Below are positions 53,111-62,584 of a DNA stretch of 64,000 nt, piece by piece. The stretch is from Streptantibioticus parmotrematis (lineage in GTDB: Bacteria > Actinomycetota > Actinomycetes > Streptomycetales > Streptomycetaceae). A model generated the notes under the pieces. The model was not told the origin of the DNA. It saw only the letters and a list, made by a program, of their open reading frames with translations, and made no database searches. The stretch spans positions 124,001 to 188,000 of the forward strand of contig NZ_JAINVZ010000009.1 in NCBI RefSeq assembly GCF_019890615.1. Direction: 5' to 3'. A program made the position numbers and the translations under genes. Numbering within the stretch: the first letter of the stretch is position 1; every line of letters begins with the position of its first letter.

Positions 53111-54475
53111 CTAAGCCTGCGTCCTCAGATCGACGATGCGGCGGATCTTGCCGACCGAACGCTCCAGGGACTCCGGGTCCTCCACGACGACCTCCACGCT
53201 CACCCCGACGCCGTCCTTGACCGCCCTGGCTATCTCGCGTGCCGCGTCCGCACGCCGGTCCGCGGCGCAGCCGGGCCGCGCCTCGACGCGTACGGTCAGG
53301 TGGTCCAGCCGGCCGTGCCGGATCAGCCGGAGCTGGAAGTGCGGGGCGACCCCGGGGGTGCGCAGCACGATCTCCTCGATCTGGCTGGGGAAGACGTTGA
53401 CACCGCGCAGGATGATCATGTCGTCGCTGCGGCCGGTGACCTTCTCCATCCGGCGGAACGCGGGCCGCGCCGTGCCGGGCAGCAGCCGTGTCAGATCACG
53501 GGTGCGGTAGCGGATGACGGGCATCGCCTCCTTGGTGAGCGTGGTGAGCACCAGCTCGCCGGAGTCGCCGTCCGCCAGCACCTGGTCCGTCACCGGGTCG
53601 ACCACCTCGGGCAGGAAGTGGTCCTCCCAGATGTGCAGGCCGTCCTTGGTCTCCACGCACTCCTGGGCGACGCCCGGGCCCATCACCTCGGACAGCCCGT
53701 AGATGTCGACCGCGTGCAGGCCGACACGGTCCTCCAGTTCGCGCCGCATCCGCTCGGTCCACGGCTCGGCGCCGAAGATGCCGACGCGCAGCGAACTGTC
53801 GCGCGGGTCCACGCCCTGGCGCTCGAACTCGTCCAGCAGCGTGAGCATGTAGGAGGGCGTGACCATGATGATCTCGGGCTCGAAGTCCCGGATGAGCTGC
53901 ACCTGGCGCGCGGTCATGCCGCCGGAGGCCGGGATGACCGTGCAACCCGCGCGCTCGGCGCCGTAGTGCGCGCCGAGGCCGCCGGTGAACAGGCCGTATC
54001 CGTAGGCGACATGGACCTTGTGGCCGGGGCGCCCGCCCGCCGCGCGGATGCTGCGGGCCACCAGGTCGGCCCAGCGCGACAGGTCGCCGTCGGTGTAGCC
54101 GACGACGGTGGGGCGGCCGGTGGTGCCGGAGGACGCGTGGATGCGGCGGACGTCGGCCATCGGCACGGCGAAGGTGCCGAACGGGTAGTGGTCGCGCAGG
54201 TCCGCCTTGGTGGTGAACGGGAAGCGGGCCAGGTCCTCCGGCGTCCGCAGGTCGTCGGGCGTGACCCCTGCGGCGTCGAACTTGCGCCGGTACATCTCCA
54301 CGTTGTCGTACGCGTGGCGCAACGTGGCCCGCAGGCGCTCCCGTTGGAGGGCGCGCAGCTCGTCGCGGGTGAGGCGCTCGCCGTCGTCGAGCAGGTCGGC
54401 GGGGAGGGGGTCGCCGAGCGGCCGGGGCGCGGGGGCGTCCTCGGGGGCCGCGGTCGTCGGTCCGGTGCTGGTCAT
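53111..54475 (-). CDS. paaK: Phenylacetate--CoA ligase
   Basis: This adenylate-forming enzyme makes phenylacetyl-CoA from phenylacetate, CoA and ATP, 454 residues. The phosphate-binding loop is ASSGTTGRPTVVGYT and the hinge region is TGRSDDMIILRGVNVFPSQIE. The ATG (MTSTGPTTA) overlaps the paaI stop as ATGA. The oxygenase genes (paaABCDE) are not in the window, so it may serve phenylacetate uptake into another route or work with genes elsewhere. Confidence 0.93.
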   Translation of the reverse strand: MTSTGPTTAAPEDAPAPRPLGDPLPADLLDDGERLTRDELRALQRERLRATLRHAYDNVEMYRRKFDAAGVTPDDLRTPEDLARFPFTTKADLRDHYPFGTFAVPMADVRRIHASSGTTGRPTVVGYTDGDLSRWADLVARSIRAAGGRPGHKVHVAYGYGLFTGGLGAHYGAERAGCTVIPASGGMTARQVQLIRDFEPEIIMVTPSYMLTLLDEFERQGVDPRDSSLRVGIFGAEPWTERMRRELEDRVGLHAVDIYGLSEVMGPGVAQECVETKDGLHIWEDHFLPEVVDPVTDQVLADGDSGELVLTTLTKEAMPVIRYRTRDLTRLLPGTARPAFRRMEKVTGRSDDMIILRGVNVFPSQIEEIVLRTPGVAPHFQLRLIRHGRLDHLTVRVEARPGCAADRRADAAREIARAVKDGVGVSVEVVVEDPESLERSVGKIRRIVDLRTQA

Positions 54476-54894
54476 CGTGGTTCGCCACCCCTGATCGCAC
54501 GGCTGCGGCCGCGGAACTCGGCGATCACCTCGTCGCCGCGTGTCACGCTCACGTCGTAGATGCCGCTGCGGCCGGACCGGGTGCGCTCCCGGGCGGTGGC
54601 CAGCAGCTCGTCGCCGAGTCTCGCGGGGGCGACGAAGTCGATGTCCGCGGCGGCGGCCACGGTGACCGGGCCGTGGCTGTTGCAGGCGCAGGCGAAGGCG
54701 GTGTCCGCGAGGAGGAAGAGGTAGCCGCCGTGGGCGATGCCGTGCCCGTTGACCATGGCGGGGCCTATGGTCATGCGCAGCGTGGCCTCGCCGGCCGCCG
54801 CGGTCAGCAGCTCGATCCCCAGCCCGCGCGACGCCTCGTCGGCGTCGAACATCGCCCTGACGGGCCCGGCTTCGGGGTCCACGGCTCGCGTCAT
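54472..54894 (-). CDS. paaI: Hydroxyphenylacetyl-CoA thioesterase PaaI
   Basis: This hotdog-fold thioesterase has 140 residues and frees CoA from stalled phenylacetate intermediates. It has NGHGIAHGGYLFLLADTAFA, the family signature with the catalytic Asp/Asn region. The ATG (MTRAVDPEAG) is taken; a longer reading would add 12 basic residues. It precedes paaK with an ATGA overlap. Confidence 0.92.
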   Translation of the reverse strand: MTRAVDPEAGPVRAMFDADEASRGLGIELLTAAAGEATLRMTIGPAMVNGHGIAHGGYLFLLADTAFACACNSHGPVTVAAAADIDFVAPARLGDELLATARERTRSGRSGIYDVSVTRGDEVIAEFRGRSRAIRGGEPR

Positions 54895-54931
54895 GCGTCT
54901 CACCACCCTCGCGCAGCGTGCACGGCACACC

Positions 54932-54947
54932 GACCGACCATTCGGTC
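54932..54947 (-). promoter_or_regulatory. TetR-type operator upstream of paaI
   Basis: GACCGA and TCGGTC flank CCAT in a perfect dyad about 40 bases before paaI. PaaR-type TetR repressors of paa genes use sites of the form ACCGn(n)CGGT. No such regulator gene is nearby. Confidence 0.55.
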
Positions 54948-55168
54948 TGCCTTCGCGAGATCAAGTAATCCAGCCCCGCGAGCGGCTGTCAAGGCCTGTG
55001 GACAACGCGGGTGAGCCACCCCGGAGGGGCACGACCCCAGAACGCGCCGACCGCGCGCCGCCCCCGGACATGCGTCGCCCCCGAACGCGCCGGACGGGCA
55101 CCACCCCCCGGACGTGCGCCGCCCGCGCACCCCAGTCGCATGTGCGCGGGCGGGCGGTTCGGGGGCGG
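54948..55168. other. Spacer between paaI and the SPW gene
   Basis: No gene is supported. The stretch is GC-rich with repeated CCCCxGACxTGCGxCGCCC-like motifs (near 55060-55120) that read as low complexity. Confidence 0.3.
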
Positions 55169-55618
55169 TCAGGTGCCGGTCGTGCGGCTGTTGCGCATCA
55201 CCGTCACCGCGGCGGCCATGCCCAGCAGGCAGATGACCGCGCCGATCACCACGTTGTTCCAGATGATCCCCTTGTCCGGGAACCTGGTGACCGTCCACGG
55301 CGAGATGATCAGCCAGACCCCCATCGCGGCGGTCGCCCAGCTCAGCCCTCGCATGCGATCGGGCGCCATGCTCAGGCCGACGCCGATCAGGGCCACCGCG
55401 AGGCCGATGACGAGGTTGTTGATCATGAGGTCGGGACGGGAGCTGGAGAAGTGGACCGTCCACGCCGATATGGCGCAGTACAGACCGGCCAGGACCACCA
55501 GCCCGTCGACGGCCACCTCACCCCGGCTGCTGACCACGCGGGCATACCGTTCCCGCATCTCCGACACGTCGGGATGGCTCGTGATGTCACCTGCGTGGTG
55601 CGAGACGTCGCCGGCCAT
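55169..55618 (-). CDS. SPW-repeat membrane protein
   Basis: This 149-residue protein has four membrane helices and two SPW-type repeats (AISAWTVHFSSS and LIISPWTVTRFPDKG). The N-terminal 40 residues are soluble. GGAG nine bases before this ATG (MAGDVSHHAG) favours it over a GTG six codons earlier. SPW proteins are common in actinobacteria and often stress-related; the function is unknown. Confidence 0.87.
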   Translation of the reverse strand: MAGDVSHHAGDITSHPDVSEMRERYARVVSSRGEVAVDGLVVLAGLYCAISAWTVHFSSSRPDLMINNLVIGLAVALIGVGLSMAPDRMRGLSWATAAMGVWLIISPWTVTRFPDKGIIWNNVVIGAVICLLGMAAAVTVMRNSRTTGT

Positions 55619-55707
55619 ACGACTCATCTCCTTCACATGCGCACTTGGTTGACCGCGTCACGGGGGACGCGGGGCCGCACCACCATTGTGCGCTTATCCG
55701 GTCATTA

Positions 55708-55727
55708 CGGGAATAGCTGTATTCTCC
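55708..55727 (-). promoter_or_regulatory. Palindrome upstream of the SPW gene
   Basis: GGGAATA and TATTCtCCC around GCTG form an imperfect dyad about 100 bases before the SPW gene, in an AT-richer stretch. It may be an operator. Confidence 0.4.
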
Positions 55728-55885
55728 CGTTTTTCCCGGCGCACGCCGGAGCGTGCGGGCTCAATTGGCGCGCCGAAGGGGAAAGAGGGCGCCACTACCC
55801 GCGACGTGGGGCGGGATCGGCCGTAACGTCCTGGTGTGGGAGGCAGCCAGCGCCGCGCACGGCCGAAGCCGAAGAGGGGCTCTCG

Positions 55886-56200
55886 ATGATCGTCGAGTAC
55901 ATCCGCTACCGCATACCGGACCACGAGCGCCGCATCGCCTTCGAGAAGGCGTGCGACGCGGCGGCCGAACAGCTCGACCTGGCACCGCAGTGCCTCGGCT
56001 ACGAGCTGACGCGCGGCGTCGAGGAACCGGACCGCTACACGTTGCGCGTCGGGTGGGCGTCGGTGGAGGACCACGAGCAGGGCTTCAGGGGCGGCCCGTA
56101 CTTCCGCGCGTACCTGGCGGAACTGCGCCCGTACCTCGGCGACATCGAGGACGTGGGCCAGTACGAGCCCACCTCCGTACTCTCCCGCAGACGTTTCTGA
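55886..56200 (+). CDS. Small antibiotic-biosynthesis-monooxygenase-like (dimeric alpha-beta barrel) protein
   Basis: This 104-residue protein starts MIVEYIRYRIPDHE and has LRVGWASVEDHEQGF and PYFRAYLAELRPYL, the ABM-domain pattern. These small proteins act as cofactor-free monooxygenases or ligand binders. GAGGGG precedes the ATG. The substrate is unknown. Confidence 0.78.
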   Translation: MIVEYIRYRIPDHERRIAFEKACDAAAEQLDLAPQCLGYELTRGVEEPDRYTLRVGWASVEDHEQGFRGGPYFRAYLAELRPYLGDIEDVGQYEPTSVLSRRRF

Positions 56201-56246
56201 GACATCGGCCCCGGCACCACGCCCACCGCGGCCGGTCGGGCACGGC

Positions 56247-57347
56247 TCACTCCGCCCGCACCGTCAACTGCCGCCCGTCCCTCGGGAACAGGCGGGAGGC
56301 GGCTCGGGGTTCGTCCTCGGCGGCGTAGCCCAGGTCGTAGGCGGCGAAGGGGACGCCCGCCGCCCGGGCCACCCTGGCGACCGCCTGCCAGTCGTCCAGG
56401 ACGCGGCTCACCGTGCCCAGACGGCGGCCGTCGGCGTCGAGGAACAGGACCTCCGTGTCGCGTCCCCGCCAGTGGTAGGGCGTCGGGGTGCGGGTGGCGA
56501 CCGCGTTGTGCTGCTCGTCGTACCAGACGACCTCGGCGACCGGCCGGGGCAGCGGCTCGCCCGGCAGCACGTCGTCGCGCGGCGCGACCGGCAGGCGCAC
56601 CGGATCGTGGCCCTGGTGGTGGAGCGTCAACGTCGCGCCGTTCCAGCGCAGTTCGACGCCTCGGGAGGTGGAGTCGCGACTCAGCCGCACCGAGACCGGG
56701 ATGAGGCTCGGGCCCCGGCGGCCGTCGTCCTCGCCGAGCGGTTCCGGTCGGCCCACCGCGCCCCGGTCGGGATCGAACGGCACCGGGCGCGGGTAACGGC
56801 CGGGGGACGCCAGGGCCTCGGCGGCGCGGGCGCGGCGCACCGCGTGCCGCAGCGGCGCCGGCCACAGCCGCCACACCAGCGGGTCCAGCAGCCCGGGCAG
56901 CGGCGACAGGCACAGCAGCCACACACCGGTGGTCCCGGCGTGTGACGCGTAACGGCTGTACTGCTCCCAGACGGTGAGCGGGACGTCGGAGTCCGCCTTC
57001 CAGGTGCAGTACGCGTTCGTCAGCAGCGCGAGGCAGGCGCCGAGCAGCAGCAGCGCCGACAGCCGCCAGCACACCCTGCGGTGCCTGCGCCGGAAGCGCA
57101 GCACGTCGGGCAGGCCGCGTTCCGGCGCTCGCCACAGCGACAGGGTGAGCGCCAGCCACCAGACGGGCAGCGCCGCCGCGAGCCAGAGGTTGGCGATGTC
57201 GGCGTCGAGGCTCTCGTCGGTGCCGGGGGCGAAGACCACCGCGCCGACCACCACGAGCACGATCCTGGGCAGCACGCGCAGCAGCCGCTTCCAGCCCCGA
57301 CGCGACGCCATGACGGTCACGGCCGTCGCCTGCTTCGAACCCGGCAT
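56247..57347 (-). CDS. Membrane protein of unknown function
   Basis: This 366-residue protein has four hydrophobic N-terminal segments within residues 20-160, including LLRVLPRIVLVVVGAVVF and WLAAALPVWWLALTLSL. A soluble C-terminal domain of about 190 residues follows (ELRWNGATLTLHHQGHDPVRLPV and on). GGGGGAGGGG is placed just before the ATG (MPGSKQATAV). It is divergent from the sigma-like membrane gene. No motif tells its role. Confidence 0.75.
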   Translation of the reverse strand: MPGSKQATAVTVMASRRGWKRLLRVLPRIVLVVVGAVVFAPGTDESLDADIANLWLAAALPVWWLALTLSLWRAPERGLPDVLRFRRRHRRVCWRLSALLLLGACLALLTNAYCTWKADSDVPLTVWEQYSRYASHAGTTGVWLLCLSPLPGLLDPLVWRLWPAPLRHAVRRARAAEALASPGRYPRPVPFDPDRGAVGRPEPLGEDDGRRGPSLIPVSVRLSRDSTSRGVELRWNGATLTLHHQGHDPVRLPVAPRDDVLPGEPLPRPVAEVVWYDEQHNAVATRTPTPYHWRGRDTEVLFLDADGRRLGTVSRVLDDWQAVARVARAAGVPFAAYDLGYAAEDEPRAASRLFPRDGRQLTVRAE

Positions 57348-57520
57348 CCGCCCCTCCCCCGTGGTACCGCACCGGACACGGTCGCGCCCGGGACGCCGGT
57401 GAGTATGGCAGCGGGACCCGTGTCCCGGCCCAAGGGGGCGCGTCCTCACGTGCTTCCGCGCGCCCCCGGCCGTTGTCCGGCGCGGGGTGACCATCGCATG
57501 AACCACTCGTTTGACGCGGT

Positions 57521-59473
57521 GTGGACACGCAAGCGACCTCTGCCCCCGCAGCCGACGTGACCTCGCTTCCGCCAGTGGAGGTGGACGACGCCGAGGCGGC
57601 GCTCGTCGAGCACTATCCGCGCCTGGTGCGGATCGCGTACCTGACGCTGTCCGCGCGGCTCGGACGGCACCGTCGTGTCCTGCTCGCCCACCGCGTAGCC
57701 CAGCGTTCCCTGCCGCGCGGGCGGCGGGTGCCCGAGGTGGTGGAGGCGGGCACCGACCCGGCGTACGCGGTCGTCCGGCTGGCGACGCTGCGCGGCGCGC
57801 TGGCCCGCGCGGACCGGGTCGACGGCTGGCGCCGGTGGGCCCGTTCGGCGGGCAACGCCGTGCCGGTGCCGCCACGGGTGATCGGGCTGCGGCTGTTTCC
57901 CAGGGCGGGCGGCTCGGAGGAACTGGCGCTGGACCGCGCGCTGGCCAGGCTGGACGCGCCCGCCCGCGCCGCGTTCGCGCTGCGCGGCGTCGAGGGGCTG
58001 GACGAGGAGAGCACCGCGCGGCTGCTGGCGTCGGCCGGGGTGGCGGCGCCCAGGAGGGCGGTGCGCGACGCGGCGATGTCCGGGGTGAACGCCTCGCTGC
58101 TGGTCTCCGGCGAGTTCGACCCCTGCGTGCTCCAGGCCCGGCCCACCGATCTGGTGCGCAGGCGGCAGCACGTGCGCGCGGGCGTCGGGGCCGCGCTGGC
58201 GGTGGTGGTCGCCGCCGCGCTGCTCGGGGTGCCGGGGAGCGACGGGGGCACGGAGGCCTCCGGCCCGCCCGGCTCCGCGCAGGCCGCCCTGGCGCAGGCG
58301 CTGGATCCGGCCTCGCTGCTGCGCGCCGACGCGACCGCCTGGCAGCGCGCCGACCGCCTGGACTTCGCCTCCTGGCCCGCGCGCGGCGACCGCACCGGCG
58401 ACCAGGCGCTGCTCGGCCGCGCGCTCTCCGCCTGGGGGCGGCCCGGCGCCTCGGTGCACGTCTCGGCGACCGCCGGCACCCCGAGCACGCCGCCGGCCGC
58501 CCCGCCCCGGCTGCTGTTCGCAGGCGACGTGGACGGCGCCGCGATCGTGCTGCTCTACGACGGGGTGCGCCTGGTGCGGTACGCGGAGCCGCTGGACGGC
58601 GGCAGCGGTACGGCGCTGGACTTCGCCCGGGTGGACGGCGCGCTGGGGGCGTCCGCGTCGGCGGTGGTGCTCGCCCGTTCCGACGGCAACGCCAGCTATC
58701 TGACCGCCCCTTGGATCTCCGGGGTCTCCCTGCGCGATCTGCTGTCCCCCTCGGCCGCCCCTCAGGCGATCCACCGTGCCGCCGACGGCGTGACGGACCC
58801 GGTGCCCTCGGCGCAGGCGGCGACCGACGCCAACTGCGGCACGGCGGGCGCCACTTGGCCCGCGATCCGGCTCACCCCGAGGGCCGGGGTGCCGGGACTC
58901 GCGCCGTTCGTCCTCACCGACCTCGGCGACCTCGCCCCCGCCCACCTCACGTACGCCACGGGTCGCGGCGCGGTGCCCGCCGAGGCGACGAGCGCCGACG
59001 CGACGGCCGCCTGGGCGCACTCCGCGTGCCGTCTGGCCTCGGTGCGCGGTGAGGGCGTCCGTACGGTGAACACCTGGGCCTTCGCCGACCAGCCGTTGCC
59101 GGACGGCGCGGGCACCGCGCAGTGGCTGTGCACCCGCGCCGACGACTGGTCGGGCGACGACCACGTCCTCGTGCAGTTCCTGCCGCCGGGCTCGGCGCCG
59201 GACACCCCCGCCGCGGTCTCGGCGAGCGCCCGGTCCACCGCCGCGTGCGGCCCGCTCCAGCCCGGCGTGCTGTCGGGCGTGCTGTGGAAGGCGCGCGACG
59301 GGCGCTGGTACCTGCTGGGCGCGGGCAGCCCCGAGGTCGCCTCGCTCACCGCGACCGGCGGTCCGCGCTCCACCTCGCCGACCCGTACCCTGGTCGTTCC
59401 GGCCCGGCAGACCACCCAAGCGGAGCTCACCGGGCGGCTGACGACGGGCGGCACGCTCGACGCGCTGAAGTGA
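57521..59473 (+). CDS. Sigma-like membrane protein with a large outer domain
   Basis: This 650-residue protein begins like an ECF sigma factor: ALVEHYPRLVRIAYLTLS fits region 2, and LALDRALARLDAPARAAFALRGVEGLDEES fits region 4. Key DNA contacts are poorly kept. One membrane helix follows near residues 225-245 (GVGAALAVVVAAALLGV). The last 400 residues lie outside, with no known fold and several cysteines. GTG is the start; no clear ribosome site precedes it, so the start is uncertain. The role is unknown. Confidence 0.75.
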   Translation: MDTQATSAPAADVTSLPPVEVDDAEAALVEHYPRLVRIAYLTLSARLGRHRRVLLAHRVAQRSLPRGRRVPEVVEAGTDPAYAVVRLATLRGALARADRVDGWRRWARSAGNAVPVPPRVIGLRLFPRAGGSEELALDRALARLDAPARAAFALRGVEGLDEESTARLLASAGVAAPRRAVRDAAMSGVNASLLVSGEFDPCVLQARPTDLVRRRQHVRAGVGAALAVVVAAALLGVPGSDGGTEASGPPGSAQAALAQALDPASLLRADATAWQRADRLDFASWPARGDRTGDQALLGRALSAWGRPGASVHVSATAGTPSTPPAAPPRLLFAGDVDGAAIVLLYDGVRLVRYAEPLDGGSGTALDFARVDGALGASASAVVLARSDGNASYLTAPWISGVSLRDLLSPSAAPQAIHRAADGVTDPVPSAQAATDANCGTAGATWPAIRLTPRAGVPGLAPFVLTDLGDLAPAHLTYATGRGAVPAEATSADATAAWAHSACRLASVRGEGVRTVNTWAFADQPLPDGAGTAQWLCTRADDWSGDDHVLVQFLPPGSAPDTPAAVSASARSTAACGPLQPGVLSGVLWKARDGRWYLLGAGSPEVASLTATGGPRSTSPTRTLVVPARQTTQAELTGRLTTGGTLDALK

Positions 59474-59643
59474 CGCCCGGCGCGCCGCGGTGAGGCACAG
59501 CCCGCCGGCGCGACGGGCGACGACGCCCACGGGCCGCGCCACGTCCCCGGTGACGCGGCCGCCCGCCTTCGTACTGCCACGCCACGGACCGCCCGGACAC
59601 GACAGCCGCGGCGGCCACGACGGACCACGACGGACAGGACGAC

Positions 59644-61323
59644 ATGACCGGTCACCACCTCGCCCACGTCCCCTCCCCCGCCGACCAGGAACGCGATGCC
59701 GCGCGACGCGCCGACTGGTGGCGGGACGCGGTGATCTACCAGGTCTATCCGCGCAGCTTCGCCGACTCCGACGGCGACGGCATGGGCGACCTGCCCGGCG
59801 TGCGCGACCGGCTGCCCTACCTGCGGCGGCTGGGTGTCGACGCGGTGTGGCTCTCGCCGTTCTACGCCTCGCCGCAGGCCGACGCGGGCTACGACGTGGC
59901 GGACTACCGCGCGGTGGACCCGATGTTCGGCACCCTCGCCGACGCGGACGAGCTGATCCGCGAGGCGCACGCGCTGGGGCTGCGGGTGATCGTGGACCTG
60001 GTGCCGAACCACTGCTCCGACCGGCACGAGTGGTTCCGCCGGGCGCTCGCCGAGGGCCCGGGGTCTCCGATGCGTGAGCGGTTCCACTTCCGGCCGGGCA
60101 AGGGCGCCGGGGGCGAACTGCCGCCCAACGACTGGGAGTCGCTCTTCGGCGGCCCGGCGTGGACCCGGGTGACCGAACCGGACGGCTCGGCGGGCGAGTG
60201 GTACCTGCACCTGTTCGCCGCCGAGCAGCCCGACTTCGACTGGGAGCACGAGGCGGTGCGCGAGGAGTTCCGTTCCGTCCTGCGCTTCTGGCTCGATCTG
60301 GGTGTGGACGGCTTCCGCGTCGACGTGGCGCACGGCCTGGTGAAGGCGGCCGGCCTGCCCGACATCGGGCACAGCGAGCAGCTGAAGCTGCTGGGCACCA
60401 AGCCGCTGCCGTTCTTCGACCAGGACGGGGTGCACGAGATCTACCGCGACTGGCGGCGGATCCTCGACGGTTACGAGGGCGAGCGGATCGCCGTCGCCGA
60501 GGCGTGGACGCCGACCGTCGAGCGCAGCGCCCTGTACCTGCGCCCGGACGAGCTGCACCAGGCGTTCAACTTCGCCTATCTGACCACCGATTGGGACGCG
60601 ACCGCGCTGCGCGAGGTGATCGACCACTCGCTCGGGGCGATGGCCGAGGTGGGGGCGCCCGCGACGTGGGTGCTGTCCAACCACGACGTCGTACGGCACC
60701 CCACCCGGCTCGGCGGCGGCGACCCGGCACTGGGCCTGCGGAGGGCGCGGGCGGCGACCCTGCTGATGCTGGCGCTGCCGGGGTCGGCCTACCTCTACCA
60801 GGGCGAGGAGCTGGGACTGCCCGAGGTCACCGAGCTGCCGGACGAGGCGCGGCAGGACCCGGCGTTCTTCCGCGGCGCGGGCCAGGACGGCCTGCGGGAC
60901 GGCTGCCGAGTGCCGCTGCCGTGGTCCGGCGAGCGGCCCCCGTACGGTTTCGGGCCGAGGCCGGGCGGGCCGAGCTGGCTGCCGCAGCCGGAGGGCTGGG
61001 TGAAGCTCACGGTGGCCGCGCAGAGCGGCGACCCGGATTCCACGCTGGAGTTCTACCGGGCGGCGCTGGCGCACCGGCGAGCCCACCCGGCGCTCGGCGC
61101 GGGCTCGTCGGTGACCTGGCTGGACGCCCCCGCGGGGGTGCTGGCCTTCCGCAGGGACGCGACGGACGGCTCGTTCGTCTGCGCGGTCAACGTGACGGGG
61201 GCGCCGCTGCGGGTGCCCTCGTACGGGAAGGTGCTGCTGGCCAGCGCGTACCTGGAGGAGGCGGGGGACGCCGGGGAGGGGTTCGTGCTCCCGGCGGACA
61301 CCACGGTGTGGTGGTCCGTCTGA
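59644..61323 (+). CDS. Alpha-glucosidase or related GH13 enzyme
   Basis: This cytosolic GH13 enzyme has 559 residues and hydrolyses alpha-glucosidic bonds of maltose-type sugars. Catalytic residues fit Asp227 (GFRVDVAHG), Glu286 (IAVAEAWTP) and Asp348 (LSNHDVVRHP). The early DAVIYQVYPRSFADSDGDG and VDLVPNHCSDRHEWF are oligo-1,6-glucosidase/alpha-glucosidase marks. There is no signal peptide. In S. coelicolor a similar gene lies next to malEFG; here the only sugar-type importer is 7 kb away on the other strand. Confidence 0.9.
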   Translation: MTGHHLAHVPSPADQERDAARRADWWRDAVIYQVYPRSFADSDGDGMGDLPGVRDRLPYLRRLGVDAVWLSPFYASPQADAGYDVADYRAVDPMFGTLADADELIREAHALGLRVIVDLVPNHCSDRHEWFRRALAEGPGSPMRERFHFRPGKGAGGELPPNDWESLFGGPAWTRVTEPDGSAGEWYLHLFAAEQPDFDWEHEAVREEFRSVLRFWLDLGVDGFRVDVAHGLVKAAGLPDIGHSEQLKLLGTKPLPFFDQDGVHEIYRDWRRILDGYEGERIAVAEAWTPTVERSALYLRPDELHQAFNFAYLTTDWDATALREVIDHSLGAMAEVGAPATWVLSNHDVVRHPTRLGGGDPALGLRRARAATLLMLALPGSAYLYQGEELGLPEVTELPDEARQDPAFFRGAGQDGLRDGCRVPLPWSGERPPYGFGPRPGGPSWLPQPEGWVKLTVAAQSGDPDSTLEFYRAALAHRRAHPALGAGSSVTWLDAPAGVLAFRRDATDGSFVCAVNVTGAPLRVPSYGKVLLASAYLEEAGDAGEGFVLPADTTVWWSV

Positions 61324-61325
61324 GA

Positions 61326-61393
61326 GGGTGGCCGGCCTGAGGGGGTGGCCTGCCTGAGGGGCGGTCGGCCTGAGGCGGGCCGTCGGCCTGGGA
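61326..61393 (+). repeat. Four 17-bp imperfect tandem repeats after the glucosidase stop
   Basis: Four 17-base units follow each other from 61326. The motif GGCCTGAGG is in three of the four, so the stop context (CTGAG) is copied. The rest of the gap up to 61623 shows nothing clear apart from a CAGACT hexamer near 61608 that may be the -10 of the next gene. Confidence 0.65.
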
Positions 61394-61623
61394 GGGCCGC
61401 CGATTCACCCGTTCAGCGGTACCGCTGAACTCTGCGGCCACACTCGTCTCCCGGCTGCCGTGAAGGGGCGTCCGAGGACGGCCGGGGCGCTCCCGGCCCG
61501 TCACCACCGTGCCGCGGCCTCGCCGATCCCGACCTCGAGCCGGCCTGGAGGAGTACTCGGGATGTCGAAGACCCGACCGGGGGATGATCGGGGCGGCGGG
61601 GCCATCTGGCAGACTGTTCTCCT

Positions 61624-62535
61624 ATGGGGGAACCGACGAAGATCCTGGAAGGCCGCACGACCGTCCCTCCGCGTTCGTCCGGTTCCATCGACGTCGATGG
61701 AACCGATCAGACCGAGCGTGAGGGCAGCCGCGCCGGGCAGGGACGTGTCTTCGTCTCCTGGGTCCGCAGGCCGCGCAGACCGCGCCTGTGGTTCGAGATC
61801 CTCCTGATCGGCGTCAGCTACTGGGTCTACTCCCTGGTCCGCAACGCCGTTCCCGAGCAGGCCGCCGCCGCGATGCGCCACGCGCACCAGGTGTGGAACC
61901 TGGAGACCCACCTCGGCATCAACGTCGAGGACAGCATCAACCACGCGATGAACTCGGTGACGTGGCTGATCGTGGGGATGAACTACTACTACGCCACCTT
62001 GCACTTCATCATGACGATAGGTGTGCTGGTCTGGCTGTTCCGCAAGCATCCCGGCCGGTACGCGTCGGCCCGCCTCACCATCTTCGTCACCACCGGATTC
62101 GCCCTGGTCGGCTTCTACTTCTTCCCGCTGGCCCCGCCGCGGCTGATGACCGGCGGCGACTTCGTCGACACCGTCGCCGTCCACCACACGTGGGGCTCGA
62201 TGGCGTCGGGCGACTTGTCCCACGTGTCCAACCAGTACGCGGCGATGCCGTCGATGCACATCGGCTGGTCACTGTGGTGCGGCATCACCATCGCGATGCT
62301 GGCGAAGCCGCTGTGGGCGAAGGTGCTCGGCCTGTTGTACCCGGTGGCCACCCTGGTCGTGATCATCTCCACCGCCAACCATTTCTGGCTGGACGCCTGT
62401 GGCGGCGTCGTCTGCCTCGCGGTCGGCTTCGGGGTCTCCTACCTGGTCTACGGGAGGCTGACCTACCGGCTGCCCCAGCAGGTGCCGCAGGGCGACGAAC
62501 CCCGGCGCGAGCGACGGGCCAAGGCAGCCGCGTAA
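61624..62535 (+). CDS. PAP2-family membrane phosphatase/phosphotransferase
   Basis: This 303-residue protein has six membrane helices after a soluble 50-residue N-terminus. It has the lipid-phosphatase motifs AAMPSMHIGWSLW (with Ser/His) and TANHFWLDACGG. It is of the inositolphosphotransferase (AUR1-like) class, acting on a lipid phosphate. The exact substrate is unknown. It converges with glnE. Confidence 0.87.
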   Translation: MGEPTKILEGRTTVPPRSSGSIDVDGTDQTEREGSRAGQGRVFVSWVRRPRRPRLWFEILLIGVSYWVYSLVRNAVPEQAAAAMRHAHQVWNLETHLGINVEDSINHAMNSVTWLIVGMNYYYATLHFIMTIGVLVWLFRKHPGRYASARLTIFVTTGFALVGFYFFPLAPPRLMTGGDFVDTVAVHHTWGSMASGDLSHVSNQYAAMPSMHIGWSLWCGITIAMLAKPLWAKVLGLLYPVATLVVIISTANHFWLDACGGVVCLAVGFGVSYLVYGRLTYRLPQQVPQGDEPRRERRAKAAA

Positions 62536-62584
62536 GCCCTCGCCGCGCCTCGGCAGGCAGGTCGCCACGCCTCCTCGTCGCCCC

